This document shows, piece after piece, positions 1-7,707 of a DNA stretch of 55,353 nucleotides; position 1 is the first letter of the stretch; the number at the start of each line of letters is the position of its first letter. The notes under the pieces are model-generated. The model searched no databases, was not told where the DNA came from, and worked only from the letters and a program-made list of their open reading frames with translations. The DNA is taken from assembly GCA_002068915.1 (NCBI GenBank), contig MWBE01000021.1:1-55353 (forward strand), written 5' to 3'. The DNA comes from Parcubacteria group bacterium ADurb.Bin326. Lineage in GTDB: Bacteria; Patescibacteriota; Patescibacteriia; 2-01-FULL-39-33. A program made the position numbers and the translations under genes.

Positions 1-50
1 GTACCCCAAACACTAGACACTTTCTCCATGTGTTACTAAACTAGAAACAT

Positions 51-298
51 ATGAAAAAAGCGTTTAAAATCTCAAGCGAGATGAAGGAGCAAATCCTCAA
101 GCGGGTTAAAGAAGAAGGCTCATCAGTAGCTAAGGTAGCCGAAGAACATGGCATTAGCCCTAATACGATATATAGCTGGCTAGGCAATCTCAACCAAGCT
201 GGAAAGAGTTCTCTAAACTAGAGAAACAGAATAAAGAACTGCTAGCTCTAGTTGGCGAGTTAACTATTAGCCTGTCTCAGGCTAAAAAAAAGAATTAG
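51..298 (+). pseudogene. IS3 OrfA (HTH protein), frameshifted copy
   Basis: The frame opens at an ATG at 51 and encodes a helix-turn-helix segment (VAKVAEEHGISPNTIYSWL), typical of IS3 OrfA, but stops at 219-221 after 56 residues. The usual leucine-zipper part (LEKQNKELLALVGELT) continues in another frame from about 200 to the stop at 296-298. One base was therefore gained or lost near 190-200. OrfA binds the IS ends and, as an OrfAB fusion, forms the transposase. This copy should not make a normal OrfA unless a second frameshift corrects it. Confidence 0.7.
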
Positions 299-300
299 TT

Positions 301-1104
301 ATGAAACGGGACAATAAGTCCCAGGTAGCTAGAGATATCGGGGTATCACGGCAGCTGCTATACTACCATCATAAGCAAAGAGCTAAAGATTGGAAGATGA
401 AGACAGAAATAGAAAAAGTGCTCCATAAGCATCCTAGCTATGGGCATAAGCGACTAGCTATTCATTTGAAAGTTAACAGAAAAAGAATACTAAGAGTGAT
501 GAGGCTATATGGTCTCAAGCCATATCGAAAAAGAGGCAAGAAATTCAAATATAACAAGGCAACGAGAGATCTAGCCTTCCCGAATCTGCTCTTAAACAAT
601 ATCCCTGAATATCCCAATCATATCTGGGCCAGTGATTTCACTCATATCAAATACCAGGGAAAGTTTATCTACGTGGCCACCATCATAGATATCTACACGA
701 GGAAGATAGTCGGCTATAGTGTATTAACTAATCACAGTAACGAGTTAATAATAAATGCCTTGTTCTCAGCCGCTCATAGCAATAGTCCGGCTAAAATACT
801 CCATTCCGACCATGGCAGTGAATATGCCTCTCATGATTATTCTGGTATCTGCCGCAGTCTAGGGATTAGGCAATCAATGAGCAGGCCGGGTTGCCCCTGG
901 GAAAATGGTTATCAAGAGTCATTCTATAATCAGTTTAAACTAGACTTAGGTGATCCAGACAGGTTTAACACTTTAGGGGAATTGGTCTATAATATTTATA
1001 GAACTATTCATCAGTATAATAACGAGAGAATACATACTAAATTAAAAATGCCGCCTGTAATGTACAGTCGGCAATATCAATTGACCCATGGACAATGTGT
1101 CTAA
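301..1104 (+). CDS. IS3-family transposase OrfB (DDE, rve core)
   Basis: This is the catalytic part of the IS3 transposase, 267 residues if started at the ATG at 301. An HTH_21 region (HKHPSYGHKRLAIHL) is followed by the integrase core. The first Asp is in WASDFTHIKY, the second in LHSDHGSEYAS, and the Glu in WENGYQESFY. Just upstream at 284-292 lies A8G. A -1 slip there joins the second OrfA frame to this one, the classical IS3 programmed frameshift, so the ATG at 301 may not be used on its own. The catalytic domain looks intact. Confidence 0.9.
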   Translation: MKRDNKSQVARDIGVSRQLLYYHHKQRAKDWKMKTEIEKVLHKHPSYGHKRLAIHLKVNRKRILRVMRLYGLKPYRKRGKKFKYNKATRDLAFPNLLLNNIPEYPNHIWASDFTHIKYQGKFIYVATIIDIYTRKIVGYSVLTNHSNELIINALFSAAHSNSPAKILHSDHGSEYASHDYSGICRSLGIRQSMSRPGCPWENGYQESFYNQFKLDLGDPDRFNTLGELVYNIYRTIHQYNNERIHTKLKMPPVMYSRQYQLTHGQCV

Positions 1105-1112
1105 GAAAATGG

Positions 1113-1238
1113 GTACCTTCCACTAAGAAACTTTTTGATGATGTTCAAGACATTATCGAACAGCATAATCACTACGCCGATCGCACACGAAACCCGCCCC
1201 GCCATTGGCGGGGCTGGGTGAACGGTCTCTTACTTTAA
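1113..1238 (+). pseudogene. possible C-terminal remnant of a gene interrupted by the IS3 element
   Basis: Directly after the right IS end there is an open frame of 41 codons ending in TAA at 1236-1238. The translation looks protein-like (FDDVQDIIEQHNHYADRTRN, then PPRHWRGWVNG) but I recognise no family. It has no start of its own. It could be the tail of a gene whose 5' part lies outside the window, or chance. A GC-rich inverted repeat (about 1191-1215) lies inside it and could instead be a terminator stem. Confidence 0.3.
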
Positions 1239-1266
1239 GAAATTCTGAGTTCACATTGAATGTGTC

Positions 1267-1339
1267 TGCTGCGGGAACTGGATTCGAACCAATATAACAG
1301 CTTCCAGAGAGCTGCGTCCTACCATTAGACGATCCCGCA
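1267..1339 (-). tRNA. tRNA-Gln(CTG)
   Basis: The minus strand folds as a full cloverleaf with acceptor TGCGGGA/TCCCGCA, an anticodon stem CAGCT/AGCTG around the loop CTCTGGA (anticodon CTG), and a T loop TTCGAAT. The 3' CCA is not encoded, so the CCA-adding enzyme at 18121-19629 is needed. A second copy of the 5' end of this gene and its upstream flank occurs at about 1478-1513. Confidence 0.9.
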
Positions 1340-1513
1340 TTATTCGATTGTAATTATTTCTCCGACGTTTCCTTCCTCGGCAGCGCTGAAAGTTATTAAC
1401 TTTCAGCGGCGCTCGGCTTCGGCCTATCGGCCTAGCCTTGCTGCTGCCGGGCGATGCTCCTTATGGTCGCATCCACCCCATTAGACGATTCCGCATTATT
1501 TGATTGTAATTAC
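1340..1513. repeat. mosaic spacer: tRNA-Gln 5'-end duplicate plus hairpin modules
   Basis: About 35 nt covering the first 18 or so bases of tRNA-Gln and its upstream flank are repeated at 1478-1513 with only a few changes (for example CCCGCATTATTC versus TCCGCATTATTT). Between the copies lie three inverted repeats. CTGAAAGTT/AACTTTCAG is at 1387-1407. GGCC-TATC-GGCC is near 1421-1432. GATGC/GCATC around a TCC-TTAT-GGTC loop is at 1453-1474. The last two resemble modules near tRNA-Val and tRNA-Leu at 7.5-7.9 kb. I see no ORF. Confidence 0.65.
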
Positions 1514-1569
1514 TGCAACATGACTATATCACAAAAAAAGCCATTTTTCAAGCTAGCCACTTAAAACAA

Positions 1570-1598
1570 TTGACAAACTCAAAAAAATATGATAAAAT
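1570..1598 (+). promoter_or_regulatory. sigma70-type promoter of rnpB
   Basis: TTGACA at 1570-1575 and TAAAAT at 1593-1598 are separated by 17 bp. The predicted transcription start falls at about 1605, the first base of the P1 helix of RNase P RNA. Confidence 0.75.
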
Positions 1599-1604
1599 TA
1601 AGTC

Positions 1605-1988
1605 GTCCAAATATGTGGGATAGCTACTCTCCGCCTCGGCGGAGGGAGGAAAGTCCGAACACTCTTTCGCTTCGGCGAATGTCGCGGTAATGGGTAACGC
1701 CCATCCTTGGCTCGGCAACGATCCAAGAGGACCAGTTCCACAGAGACAATACTAGTCCGTTTCGACGGATGAAAGGTGAAAAGTGTGTTTGTGTGGTAAT
1801 TTGAAGCTGAGATATCTCTTTAAATTATCGCTAAGACACTCGGCCTCCAGCAATGGAGCGCCCGTGGTAAACTCTACCTAGTGCAACCCTGTATAGGGGC
1901 TTGACTGTGCCGGTAACGGCAACAGCAGACAGATGGCTATCATCCGCCTTTGGCGGATACAGAATTCGGCTTACAAACATATTTGGAC
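1605..1988 (+). ncRNA. rnpB: RNase P RNA (bacterial class A-like)
   Basis: Catalytic RNA that trims the 5' leaders of tRNA precursors; the protein partner is rnpA at 44246. The ends GTCCAAATATGTG and ACATATTTGGAC form the P1 helix. The conserved core GGAGGAAAGTCCGAAC (about 1645) and the 3' signature ACAGAATTCGGCTTA (about 1960) are both present. The length of about 384 nt fits bacterial RNase P RNA. A near-consensus promoter precedes it and a strong terminator follows. Confidence 0.95.
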
Positions 1989-1990
1989 AA

Positions 1991-2022
1991 TAAAAAACTT
2001 CACCCTAGGGTGAAGTTTTTTA
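1991..2022. terminator. bidirectional terminator of rnpB and the sulfatase remnant
   Basis: The hairpin AACTTCACCC/GGGTGAAGTT is flanked by an A run on the left and a T run on the right, so it can act for rnpB on + and for the gene at 2023 on -. Confidence 0.85.
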
Positions 2023-3045
2023 TTATTCATCCAGATTGTTATCATCCCAAAGCCTACCCTCTTCTAACATCAACCTTTTCCATTTATAAAAATTAAGATA
2101 CTCACATAAAGAAAGAGGCTCCTGTTGATTGCCATAAGAATTATTTAAATCGCAAGACAACTCTTGTGGCATTGAGTAACTCTCCCGTCTCGTACCGTCC
2201 TGATTTAATTGATTAATATACAAACCGAACTCGTGCATACCTAAAATATTGGGAAAATCCTTCCTATCTGATAGTATTGATTTTCCATCAAAAATTTCCC
2301 TACCGCCCATTCCCAAAATTTCCATAATAGTTGGGGGCATATCTATTGAGCTAGAATAAGTTTCTATGCGATCAGGAAGAAAGCTATTAGGCACATAAAT
2401 CATTAGGAGACTCCTGTCATAAACATTCGGCCCATTTCCCTCAGCCTCTTGAGGAAAATAATCTTTAGCAAAAGAATAAGAACGAGGGAAAACAGCATGA
2501 TCAGCAACCGCTATAACTATAGTATTTTCATAAAGTTCACTAGCCTTAAATTTTTCCCAAAAAATTCCAAACGCGTCATCGGTAGTATGAATAGTATTTA
2601 ATAATGGGCTACTGCCTTCTTGATAATTAATAACATCGCTTACAAGATTAAAAGGCTGATGTGAATCAAGAGTTGAAAAGAGTATGAAAAAGGGTTCTTT
2701 GGCCTTGTTTTCAATTATCCAGTCTATAACTGGAAAAGTTTGATGATCCGAATAGCCCCAAGTCGAGCGGGAGACTTGTTTAATTATTTCTCCGATCTCT
2801 TTAGAGCCCAAAACCTCATCCATTCCCATGCTATCAAAAATCGAATCTTTACTGGAATACTCTTTTTCAACCGCTGTGATATAGGCGGCATAATTATAGC
2901 CGTTTTTCTTTAATATCTCGGGCAGGCAAGAAAGCCGATCGAACTTCATATTTACTTTTCCAATCTCGTTATGTCCTATGGGTGGCAAAAAAGAACACAT
3001 TTGAGCAACTAATCCAGTGATCGTAGGGGTAGAGGCATTATAAAA
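2023..3045 (-). pseudogene. LTA synthase/sulfatase-family protein, 5'-truncated by an IS200-type element
   Basis: The sulfatase (alkaline-phosphatase-like) fold is recognisable from PFFILFSTLDSHQPF, IVIAVADHAVFP and DRSLLMIYVPNS. These are the C-terminal parts of phosphoglycerol transferases that act on membrane-anchored substrates outside the cell. The reading frame continues upstream of the first internal Met (FYNASTPTITGLVAQMCS) and breaks off at the right end of the IS200-type element near 3046. The membrane segments and the nucleophile region are missing and are not found on the other side of the IS. Expression as a soluble fragment is unlikely; I call it a remnant. Confidence 0.8.
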
Positions 3046-3646
3046 ATGAACATACCCCCGGCTTAAACGCCGGGGGTTTCTGTTTAGTCGGCTACGCCGA
3101 CTTAGACATTAAGTTTTAGCTGACTCATGTTAACCTGATGGTGTGACTGATTTTGGACATACTTCTTTACGGAAGCTTCATCAGCGCCAAGAGTAGAAAC
3201 AAAATATCCTCTGCCCCAAAGCGCTCCTTTGGGGAATTTCTTTGTCTTCTTCTTGATCCAGCCGGAAGTCTTGCCTTTCAATATTTGGATGACATAAGCG
3301 ATGGAGTACTTTGGAGGAATAGAGATGTGCAGATGGATATGCTCATCTCCAATGTGCCAAGCATGTATCTTTAAGTCCTTCCAATTGGCGATCTGGTTGA
3401 ACATTCTGCGTAATTCCTGTTTAATATAGTTATCTGCCAGTACTTTGCCACGGTAGCGAGGCGTCCACACGATGTGGTAACTACAGTGGTAAGTGCAATG
3501 TTCAAGCTGGTAGAGAAGAATCCTTCTATGGGAACCCATAAATAAAATCACCTCCCTTCTTGGTTAGGTGATTTTATTATACTTCCAAGAGCTACGCTTT
3601 CAAACGCACTCACCGGCTGGCGCCGGTGGTTTATCTGGTGAATTAA
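3046..3646 (-). mobile_element. IS200/IS605-type element (tnpA only)
   Basis: The element has a single Y1 transposase gene and subterminal hairpins instead of inverted terminal repeats. The right end has CCCCCGGC/GCCGGGGG at 3055-3077 and a second stem at 3085-3103. The left end has CACCGGC/GCCGGTG at about 3611-3630. The left end is repeated almost exactly at the right edge of the window (55276-55353), so there are at least two copies. No tnpB is present. The left boundary abuts the terminator T run of the gene at 3656. Confidence 0.85.
3102..3539 (-). CDS. tnpA: IS200/IS605 transposase TnpA (HUH, Y1)
   Basis: This 145-residue single-strand transposase has the HUH metal motif (DEHIHLHISIPP) and the nucleophile Tyr in VKKYVQNQ near the C-terminus, with the usual N-terminal strand YHIVWTPRYRGKVL. 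The family excises and inserts single-stranded DNA at sites recognised by subterminal hairpins. I chose the ATG at 3539 because GGGAGGTG lies about 10 nt upstream; the in-frame GTG at 3551 overlaps that Shine-Dalgarno sequence. The enzyme looks intact and could be active. Confidence 0.92.
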   Translation of the reverse strand: MGSHRRILLYQLEHCTYHCSYHIVWTPRYRGKVLADNYIKQELRRMFNQIANWKDLKIHAWHIGDEHIHLHISIPPKYSIAYVIQILKGKTSGWIKKKTKKFPKGALWGRGYFVSTLGADEASVKKYVQNQSHHQVNMSQLKLNV

Positions 3647-3673
3647 AAAGCCCGATTACTTCGGGGCTTTTTT
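3645..3673 (-). terminator. terminator containing the stop codon of the LTD surface protein
   Basis: On the minus strand AAAAAGCCCCGA/TCGGGCTTTTT forms the stem, and the stop codon TAA of the gene at 3656 lies in the loop. The T run is directly followed by the left end of the IS200-type element. Confidence 0.85.
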
Positions 3674-6166
3674 GTCGGGCCATTTATAAATCAGCCAAAT
3701 TATTACAGCCGCTAAAAAAACAATTAGTGCAGCCAAATAATACTCTTTACCAAAAGCGCGAGAGGAAACCTCAAAATCTCCCTTCACCTCTCCTTTGATA
3801 ATTTCTATATCTTGAGGGAAACGGGGCAGGACTCGATATCCGGAAGAAGTTTGAGAAACTATTCCTATAAGCCTTATTTTTTCTCCCTCTTTTATTTCCA
3901 AATCTTCTATGGCAATATGGTTTCTGATGTAGCCCTTGGCTTCAGCGCCACTGCCATCATCAATAAAAAGATTGCGGCTTTTCTTTTCTAAAAGGTCGCC
4001 CTCGATCATCACCAATGATCCCTCATATTCCTCTCCGACGTCGGCAGTAGAAATCTGATGGGGCACTGGCGCCTCGCCACTTCCTAAAACTTTAATATCT
4101 TCAATAGAAGAAATTTTAATGCGCCTTTCGCCCCCTGATTCTGACAATTCACCGGTAACTTCTATTTGATTGCCTAATTTCAAGTCGGGAAATGTTTTAT
4201 TATAAGAATAGATCTGGATGCCTGATCCGGCAATATAAAAAATTTGCGCTCCCAATACTCCGGGAGCAACCGAAACTACTCCGGAAACCCTGACTCGAGA
4301 ACCGTTTTCCAATCCTCGCACTTGATCCAGAGAACTGCTGACAACAGCTGACGAACTTTTTGTGGTTTTTGTCGTTACTTTTTTGACTGTTGTTTTGCTG
4401 GTGGCAACGGAAAGCTTTGCCGTGGGCAATTCTTCTGCCGGCAAAGAAAAAATATTTTCTTGAGCCGGAGTCGGTACATCGCTCCACTGCCATTCGCCGG
4501 AATCTTTGCGAGAAAATGATTTTCCCTTTTTACTGCCACTATAAGAAACCTTATCAATTATTGATCCATCGGCATAAGACAAAGAAATTGTTTCCAAACC
4601 AGAGTTATTGAGAGCAATATTGGATTGACTGCGTAGGAAAACGGCGTAACCGCCAGCCTCCAAAACAGTAGACGAGGCGATCTTAAACTTCTTTTTTGAA
4701 GCGTCGGCAATCACTAATCCCGAGAGGTCGGCCGACTTAGTATCCAAATTCCTAAACTCAATAAATTCTTCCTGTCCGGAATCGGGATTGGGATAAACTT
4801 CATTGATAATTACCAATAACGCTACTTTAGCAACGTCTTCTGTCTTTGGCGTGGTGGTTGCTTGATTGCTTTCAGTCGTGGTAGATATTGCCTCCTTATC
4901 AATAACATTCGAAAACCCTCCGGGAGGGGCGCTAACTTTGGGGGTTATGATATTTATTGCATTCTTTGTTGGCGTTATGGTAATCAAATAACTGCCGGCA
5001 TCGCCTCTGGCCCAAGCGCAATCGTAACAAGAAGAAAAATCCCCATAAGAAGTTTGACTGATTATTTGTCCTGCCAAATCTTTGAGAATAACCTCGTCTC
5101 CCGAATTGTTGAGACTGCCGACAATGCCCTCTACTATCAAAAAATCATCGGGATCAATGATTCCGAAAAGCGTCGTGGTACTATATTTCGACCCTTCTTT
5201 ATTGAGCAATGTCCAGCCGGAAAGATCAATTGGACTATCCGTATCATTATATAATTCTATCCATTCTTTATTGCCCGAGGTTGGCGCCGGTAATAATTCA
5301 TTAATCAAAATATCGCCAACAGAGAAGACGGTAGTGCTAGCGGTGGTGGTGGCCGTAGAAGTGGCTGATCCTCGTTCCCTAACATTGACTACTGCATAAT
5401 CAGGAGAAGAAGTGGCCCCCTGGTCGTCTGTAACAGTCAAAGCCACTTGATAAGTGCCGGTAGCACTAAAAGCATAGGAAGTTGTCGCTCCCAATAACTG
5501 AAAGGCGCCGAAATCCCAATACCAAGAAGTAACTAAGCCATCGGGATCGCTAGATGACGTTCCGTCAAAATCTACCAATTCATCCACTTCCGCATCTTTG
5601 TCGACTCCTGCATTAGCAATCGGAAGTTGGTTGACGATAACCGGCTGGTATTCTACCTTGATATTATCCAAACCAAAGCCAACGGAGCTTGTTGCACTGA
5701 GAGAGCCAAAACTTAGCGTTAATTTACTGCCGCAATATTTAGTCAAATCAATGGAGGGAGTTGAAGACATAACATTGCCCTTCGTTGGCTTAGATAAAAG
5801 ATTTTCTTCGCTTTCGCCTGATTTTATTTTTATGTGAATATCGGAAGTTGTTCCTTTGGTTGATGAATTATACTCTTCTCCCCAATAAGTTCTGGCTTGA
5901 AAATTCAAGACCGCGGAAACACAAATTGGCAAGTCAATTTCCGGACTGATTAATTCTGAGCTGCTCGTTTTAAAAATAATATATCCGGCAGAAGAAGTGG
6001 CGCAATCAATATCTGTCCAAGAAGTATTATTCTCTAAAGTTCCATCGTGATTTATAAGCTCAACAAAGCCAGCCGAAGATGCCAGAGAAAATTTCGACAA
6101 AAAGAAAAATCCGCCAAACAACGTGACAGCGGAAAAAAATAAAACGACGATGCCCCTCCTAGACAT
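3656..6166 (-). CDS. secreted, C-terminally anchored LTD/PKD surface protein
   Basis: 836 residues. An N-terminal signal segment (GIVVLFFSAVTLFGGFFFL) leads to a beta-rich region, then a PKD domain around 185-265 (ANAGVDKDAEVDE... YWDFG... VALTVTDDQGATS). Two lamin-tail domains follow (INELLPAPTSGNKEWIELYN and INEVYPNPDSGQEEFIEFRN), then an OB-like region near 610-750. A membrane helix with a basic tail (YYLAALIVFLAAVIIWLIYKW) ends the protein. Ser/Thr-rich linkers join the parts. Such proteins are common on Patescibacteria cell surfaces, possibly in adhesion or extracellular nucleic-acid handling; the exact role is unknown. It is monocistronic and its stop codon sits inside its terminator. 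Confidence 0.85.
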   Translation of the reverse strand: MSRRGIVVLFFSAVTLFGGFFFLSKFSLASSAGFVELINHDGTLENNTSWTDIDCATSSAGYIIFKTSSSELISPEIDLPICVSAVLNFQARTYWGEEYNSSTKGTTSDIHIKIKSGESEENLLSKPTKGNVMSSTPSIDLTKYCGSKLTLSFGSLSATSSVGFGLDNIKVEYQPVIVNQLPIANAGVDKDAEVDELVDFDGTSSSDPDGLVTSWYWDFGAFQLLGATTSYAFSATGTYQVALTVTDDQGATSSPDYAVVNVRERGSATSTATTTASTTVFSVGDILINELLPAPTSGNKEWIELYNDTDSPIDLSGWTLLNKEGSKYSTTTLFGIIDPDDFLIVEGIVGSLNNSGDEVILKDLAGQIISQTSYGDFSSCYDCAWARGDAGSYLITITPTKNAINIITPKVSAPPGGFSNVIDKEAISTTTESNQATTTPKTEDVAKVALLVIINEVYPNPDSGQEEFIEFRNLDTKSADLSGLVIADASKKKFKIASSTVLEAGGYAVFLRSQSNIALNNSGLETISLSYADGSIIDKVSYSGSKKGKSFSRKDSGEWQWSDVPTPAQENIFSLPAEELPTAKLSVATSKTTVKKVTTKTTKSSSAVVSSSLDQVRGLENGSRVRVSGVVSVAPGVLGAQIFYIAGSGIQIYSYNKTFPDLKLGNQIEVTGELSESGGERRIKISSIEDIKVLGSGEAPVPHQISTADVGEEYEGSLVMIEGDLLEKKSRNLFIDDGSGAEAKGYIRNHIAIEDLEIKEGEKIRLIGIVSQTSSGYRVLPRFPQDIEIIKGEVKGDFEVSSRAFGKEYYLAALIVFLAAVIIWLIYKWPDKKAPK

Positions 6167-6266
6167 AATTTTGATAACTAAAAATTATTTACATAAAAAT
6201 TATATCAAAAAAAGATAAGGATTGCCAAAAAAGACTCCTTGAATTATACTTAGTAATGTCAAACAT

Positions 6267-7043
6267 ATGCCAAAACTAAGCATTATTATTCCCGCCCTCA
6301 ATGAGGAAAAATCCTTGCCCACCCTGTTTGAATCGATCAAGGATCAAGATTTCAAAGATTACGAAGTAATCCTGGCTGATGCCGGATCAGCTGATAAAAC
6401 CCTAGAAATTGCTAGGGAATATGGAGTTAAATCCATTAAGGGCGGCATGCCCGCAGTCGGCCGCAATGCCGGAGCCAAAGAAGCCCGAGGCGAGTGGCTT
6501 TTATTTCTTGATTCCGATGTCTTTTTGTCAGGCAAATTCTTCAAATTCTTAATCGAAGAAGCGGAGGAGACCGGGGCTGACGCTGCGACCTGTGCCGCCA
6601 TACCGCTAAGCGATAAGCTAATAGACCAGATGATGCATGGAGTAGCCAATGCCTATATCCAGCTAACACAATATTTTTACCCGCATGCCGGGGGTTTTTG
6701 CATCTTAATTAAAAAATCTTTGCACGACAAAATTGGTGGCTACAATGAATCGATCAAGTTAGCGGAAGATCATGAATATATTTCTCGAGCCCAAAAATTC
6801 GGCAAGTTCAAAATGCTCAAGAAGCCTAAAATTTATGTTTCAGTGAGGCGCTTTGAATCGGATGGCAGATTAAACGTGGCGGCTAAGTATATTGCTTGTG
6901 AGGTATACCGCGCCTTGCTTGGGGAAATCAAAACCGATATTTTCAAATACAAATTTGGACATCATTACGCTAAACTTCCCAAAAGCAAAGAACTGTCCGC
7001 GATGATCAAAGATTGGTTAAATAAGATTAAAAAAGGGTTTTAA
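6267..7043 (+). CDS. family 2 glycosyltransferase
   Basis: 258 residues with a GT-A fold: the nucleotide-binding start LSIIIPALNEEKSLPTLFES, an early acidic residue in ILADAGSADKT, the metal-binding DSD in LLFLDSDVF, and a later AEDHEY acceptor-side motif. It probably transfers a sugar onto a lipid or glycan carrier at the inner face of the membrane; there is a short hydrophobic stretch but no clear transmembrane anchor. It stands alone between the divergent surface-protein gene and a tRNA, so the acceptor cannot be inferred. Confidence 0.85.
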   Translation: MPKLSIIIPALNEEKSLPTLFESIKDQDFKDYEVILADAGSADKTLEIAREYGVKSIKGGMPAVGRNAGAKEARGEWLLFLDSDVFLSGKFFKFLIEEAEETGADAATCAAIPLSDKLIDQMMHGVANAYIQLTQYFYPHAGGFCILIKKSLHDKIGGYNESIKLAEDHEYISRAQKFGKFKMLKKPKIYVSVRRFESDGRLNVAAKYIACEVYRALLGEIKTDIFKYKFGHHYAKLPKSKELSAMIKDWLNKIKKGF

Positions 7044-7062
7044 TATATTTTGTGCTTGACAT

Positions 7063-7104
7063 AAACTTAAAAGACGGGCATTACACCCGTCTTTTAAGTT
7101 TTTT
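7063..7104 (+). terminator. terminator of the glycosyltransferase gene
   Basis: A 16-bp stem (AAACTTAAAAGACGGG and its complement) is followed by a T run at 7099-7104. Confidence 0.85.
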
Positions 7105-7105
7105 G

Positions 7106-7179
7106 TGGACCTTAAGGGATTCGAACCCTTGACCCCCTGCTTGCAAAGCAGGTGCTCTAGCCAACTGAGCTAAAGGCCC
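7106..7179 (-). tRNA. tRNA-Ala(TGC)
   Basis: Full cloverleaf: acceptor GGGCCTT/AAGGTCC, anticodon stem CCTGC/GCAGG around TTTGCAA (anticodon TGC), T loop TTCGAAT. CCA is not encoded. Confidence 0.93.
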
Positions 7180-7183
7180 ATGA

Positions 7184-7447
7184 TTATTTTTTCAAATTTT
7201 CTGCTGCCCGGAAAGTTGGAGCGAAAAACCACATCAGCAAATCATTTATAATTCCGGTCATGATGAAGGCGCCAATCAAGATAACTATTATGCCAATGAC
7301 CTTAAAAGCTGTCTCGTCTTCATGGACTCCAAAAACTTTTTCTGCCCACTCCTGATGTCCGATAAAGTCAACAAAAAATCTTGGTTTCCAAACCATGGCT
7401 ACGCCCACGATAACAGTAATAATTCCAACAATGATGGCGACAAGCAT
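7184..7447 (-). CDS. small two-helix membrane protein, unknown function
   Basis: 87 residues. The sequence begins with a membrane helix (MLVAIIVGIITVIVGVAMVW) and has a second one (IGIIVILIGAFIMTGIIND). Between them lies a short amphipathic loop with FFVDFIGHQEWAEKVFG, and the tail is basic. I chose the ATG at 7447; longer in-frame starts would lie inside a tRNA fragment. No Shine-Dalgarno site is clear. It may be cotranscribed with tRNA-Ala downstream. I do not recognise a named family. Confidence 0.7.
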   Translation of the reverse strand: MLVAIIVGIITVIVGVAMVWKPRFFVDFIGHQEWAEKVFGVHEDETAFKVIGIIVILIGAFIMTGIINDLLMWFFAPTFRAAENLKK

Positions 7448-7467
7448 AATGTTTAAATAAAATCTTG

Positions 7468-7633
7468 GTGCACGCCAAGGGATTCGAACCCTTGTTCCGC
7501 GGCAGACCTGAATGCTCCCGCTGGTCGCATTCATCTACGCTCAACTTCGCCTATCGGCTTGTTTCGCTTCTGCCGTCAGGTAAGTGATTTAACTTAGATA
7601 ATATTATTAAGATGACTACTGCAATCTTAACTG
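7468..7633. repeat. tRNA-Val 3'-fragment duplicate plus hairpin modules
   Basis: About 27 nt at 7468-7494 repeat the T arm and acceptor end of the intact tRNA-Val at 7634-7707, with one difference. Between fragment and gene lies about 140 nt with no ORF. It holds a GAATGC/GCATTC hairpin whose loop is TCC-CGCT-GGTC (7511-7533). A second module contains GCC-TATC-GGC and ends CTTCTGCC (7539-7576). Both modules recur beside tRNA-Gln in the opposite order. The layout resembles a tiny element between attL- and attR-like copies of a tRNA 3' end. Confidence 0.65.
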
Positions 7634-7707
7634 TGCACGCCAAGGGATTCGAACCCCTGACCCCCTCGGTGTAAACGAGATGCTCTAACCAACTGAGCTA
7701 GGCGTGC
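7634..7707 (-). tRNA. tRNA-Val(TAC)
   Basis: Acceptor GCACGCC/GGCGTGC, anticodon stem TCTCG/CGAGG around TTTACAC (anticodon TAC), T loop TTCGAAT. CCA is not encoded. A truncated 3' copy lies downstream at 7468-7494. Confidence 0.93.

Larger units (their letters stand above)
1..1116 (+). mobile_element. IS3-family insertion sequence, complete or nearly so
   Basis: The element holds a short helix-turn-helix ORF followed by a DDE transposase ORF, the IS3 layout. The two ends are imperfect inverted repeats: positions 1-24 read inward match the reverse complement of 1093-1116, sharing GTACCC at the tip and TAGACAC inside. The left tip coincides with the window edge, so a target duplication cannot be checked. 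The flank just after the right end is an open frame that may be a gene interrupted by the insertion. Confidence 0.85.

Noticed and set aside
1113-1238. 41-codon open frame after the IS3 right end as a stand-alone gene
   Set aside because: No start codon of its own and it begins within the IS end; listed only as a low-confidence remnant.
4862-5254. 130-residue + strand ORF inside the LTD surface-protein gene
   Set aside because: Antisense to a clear domain protein, with no promoter or family pattern.
7468-7534. Extended N-terminus for the small membrane protein at 7184
   Set aside because: The extra residues would be translated from a tRNA-Val fragment; the ATG at 7447 fits the membrane helix better.
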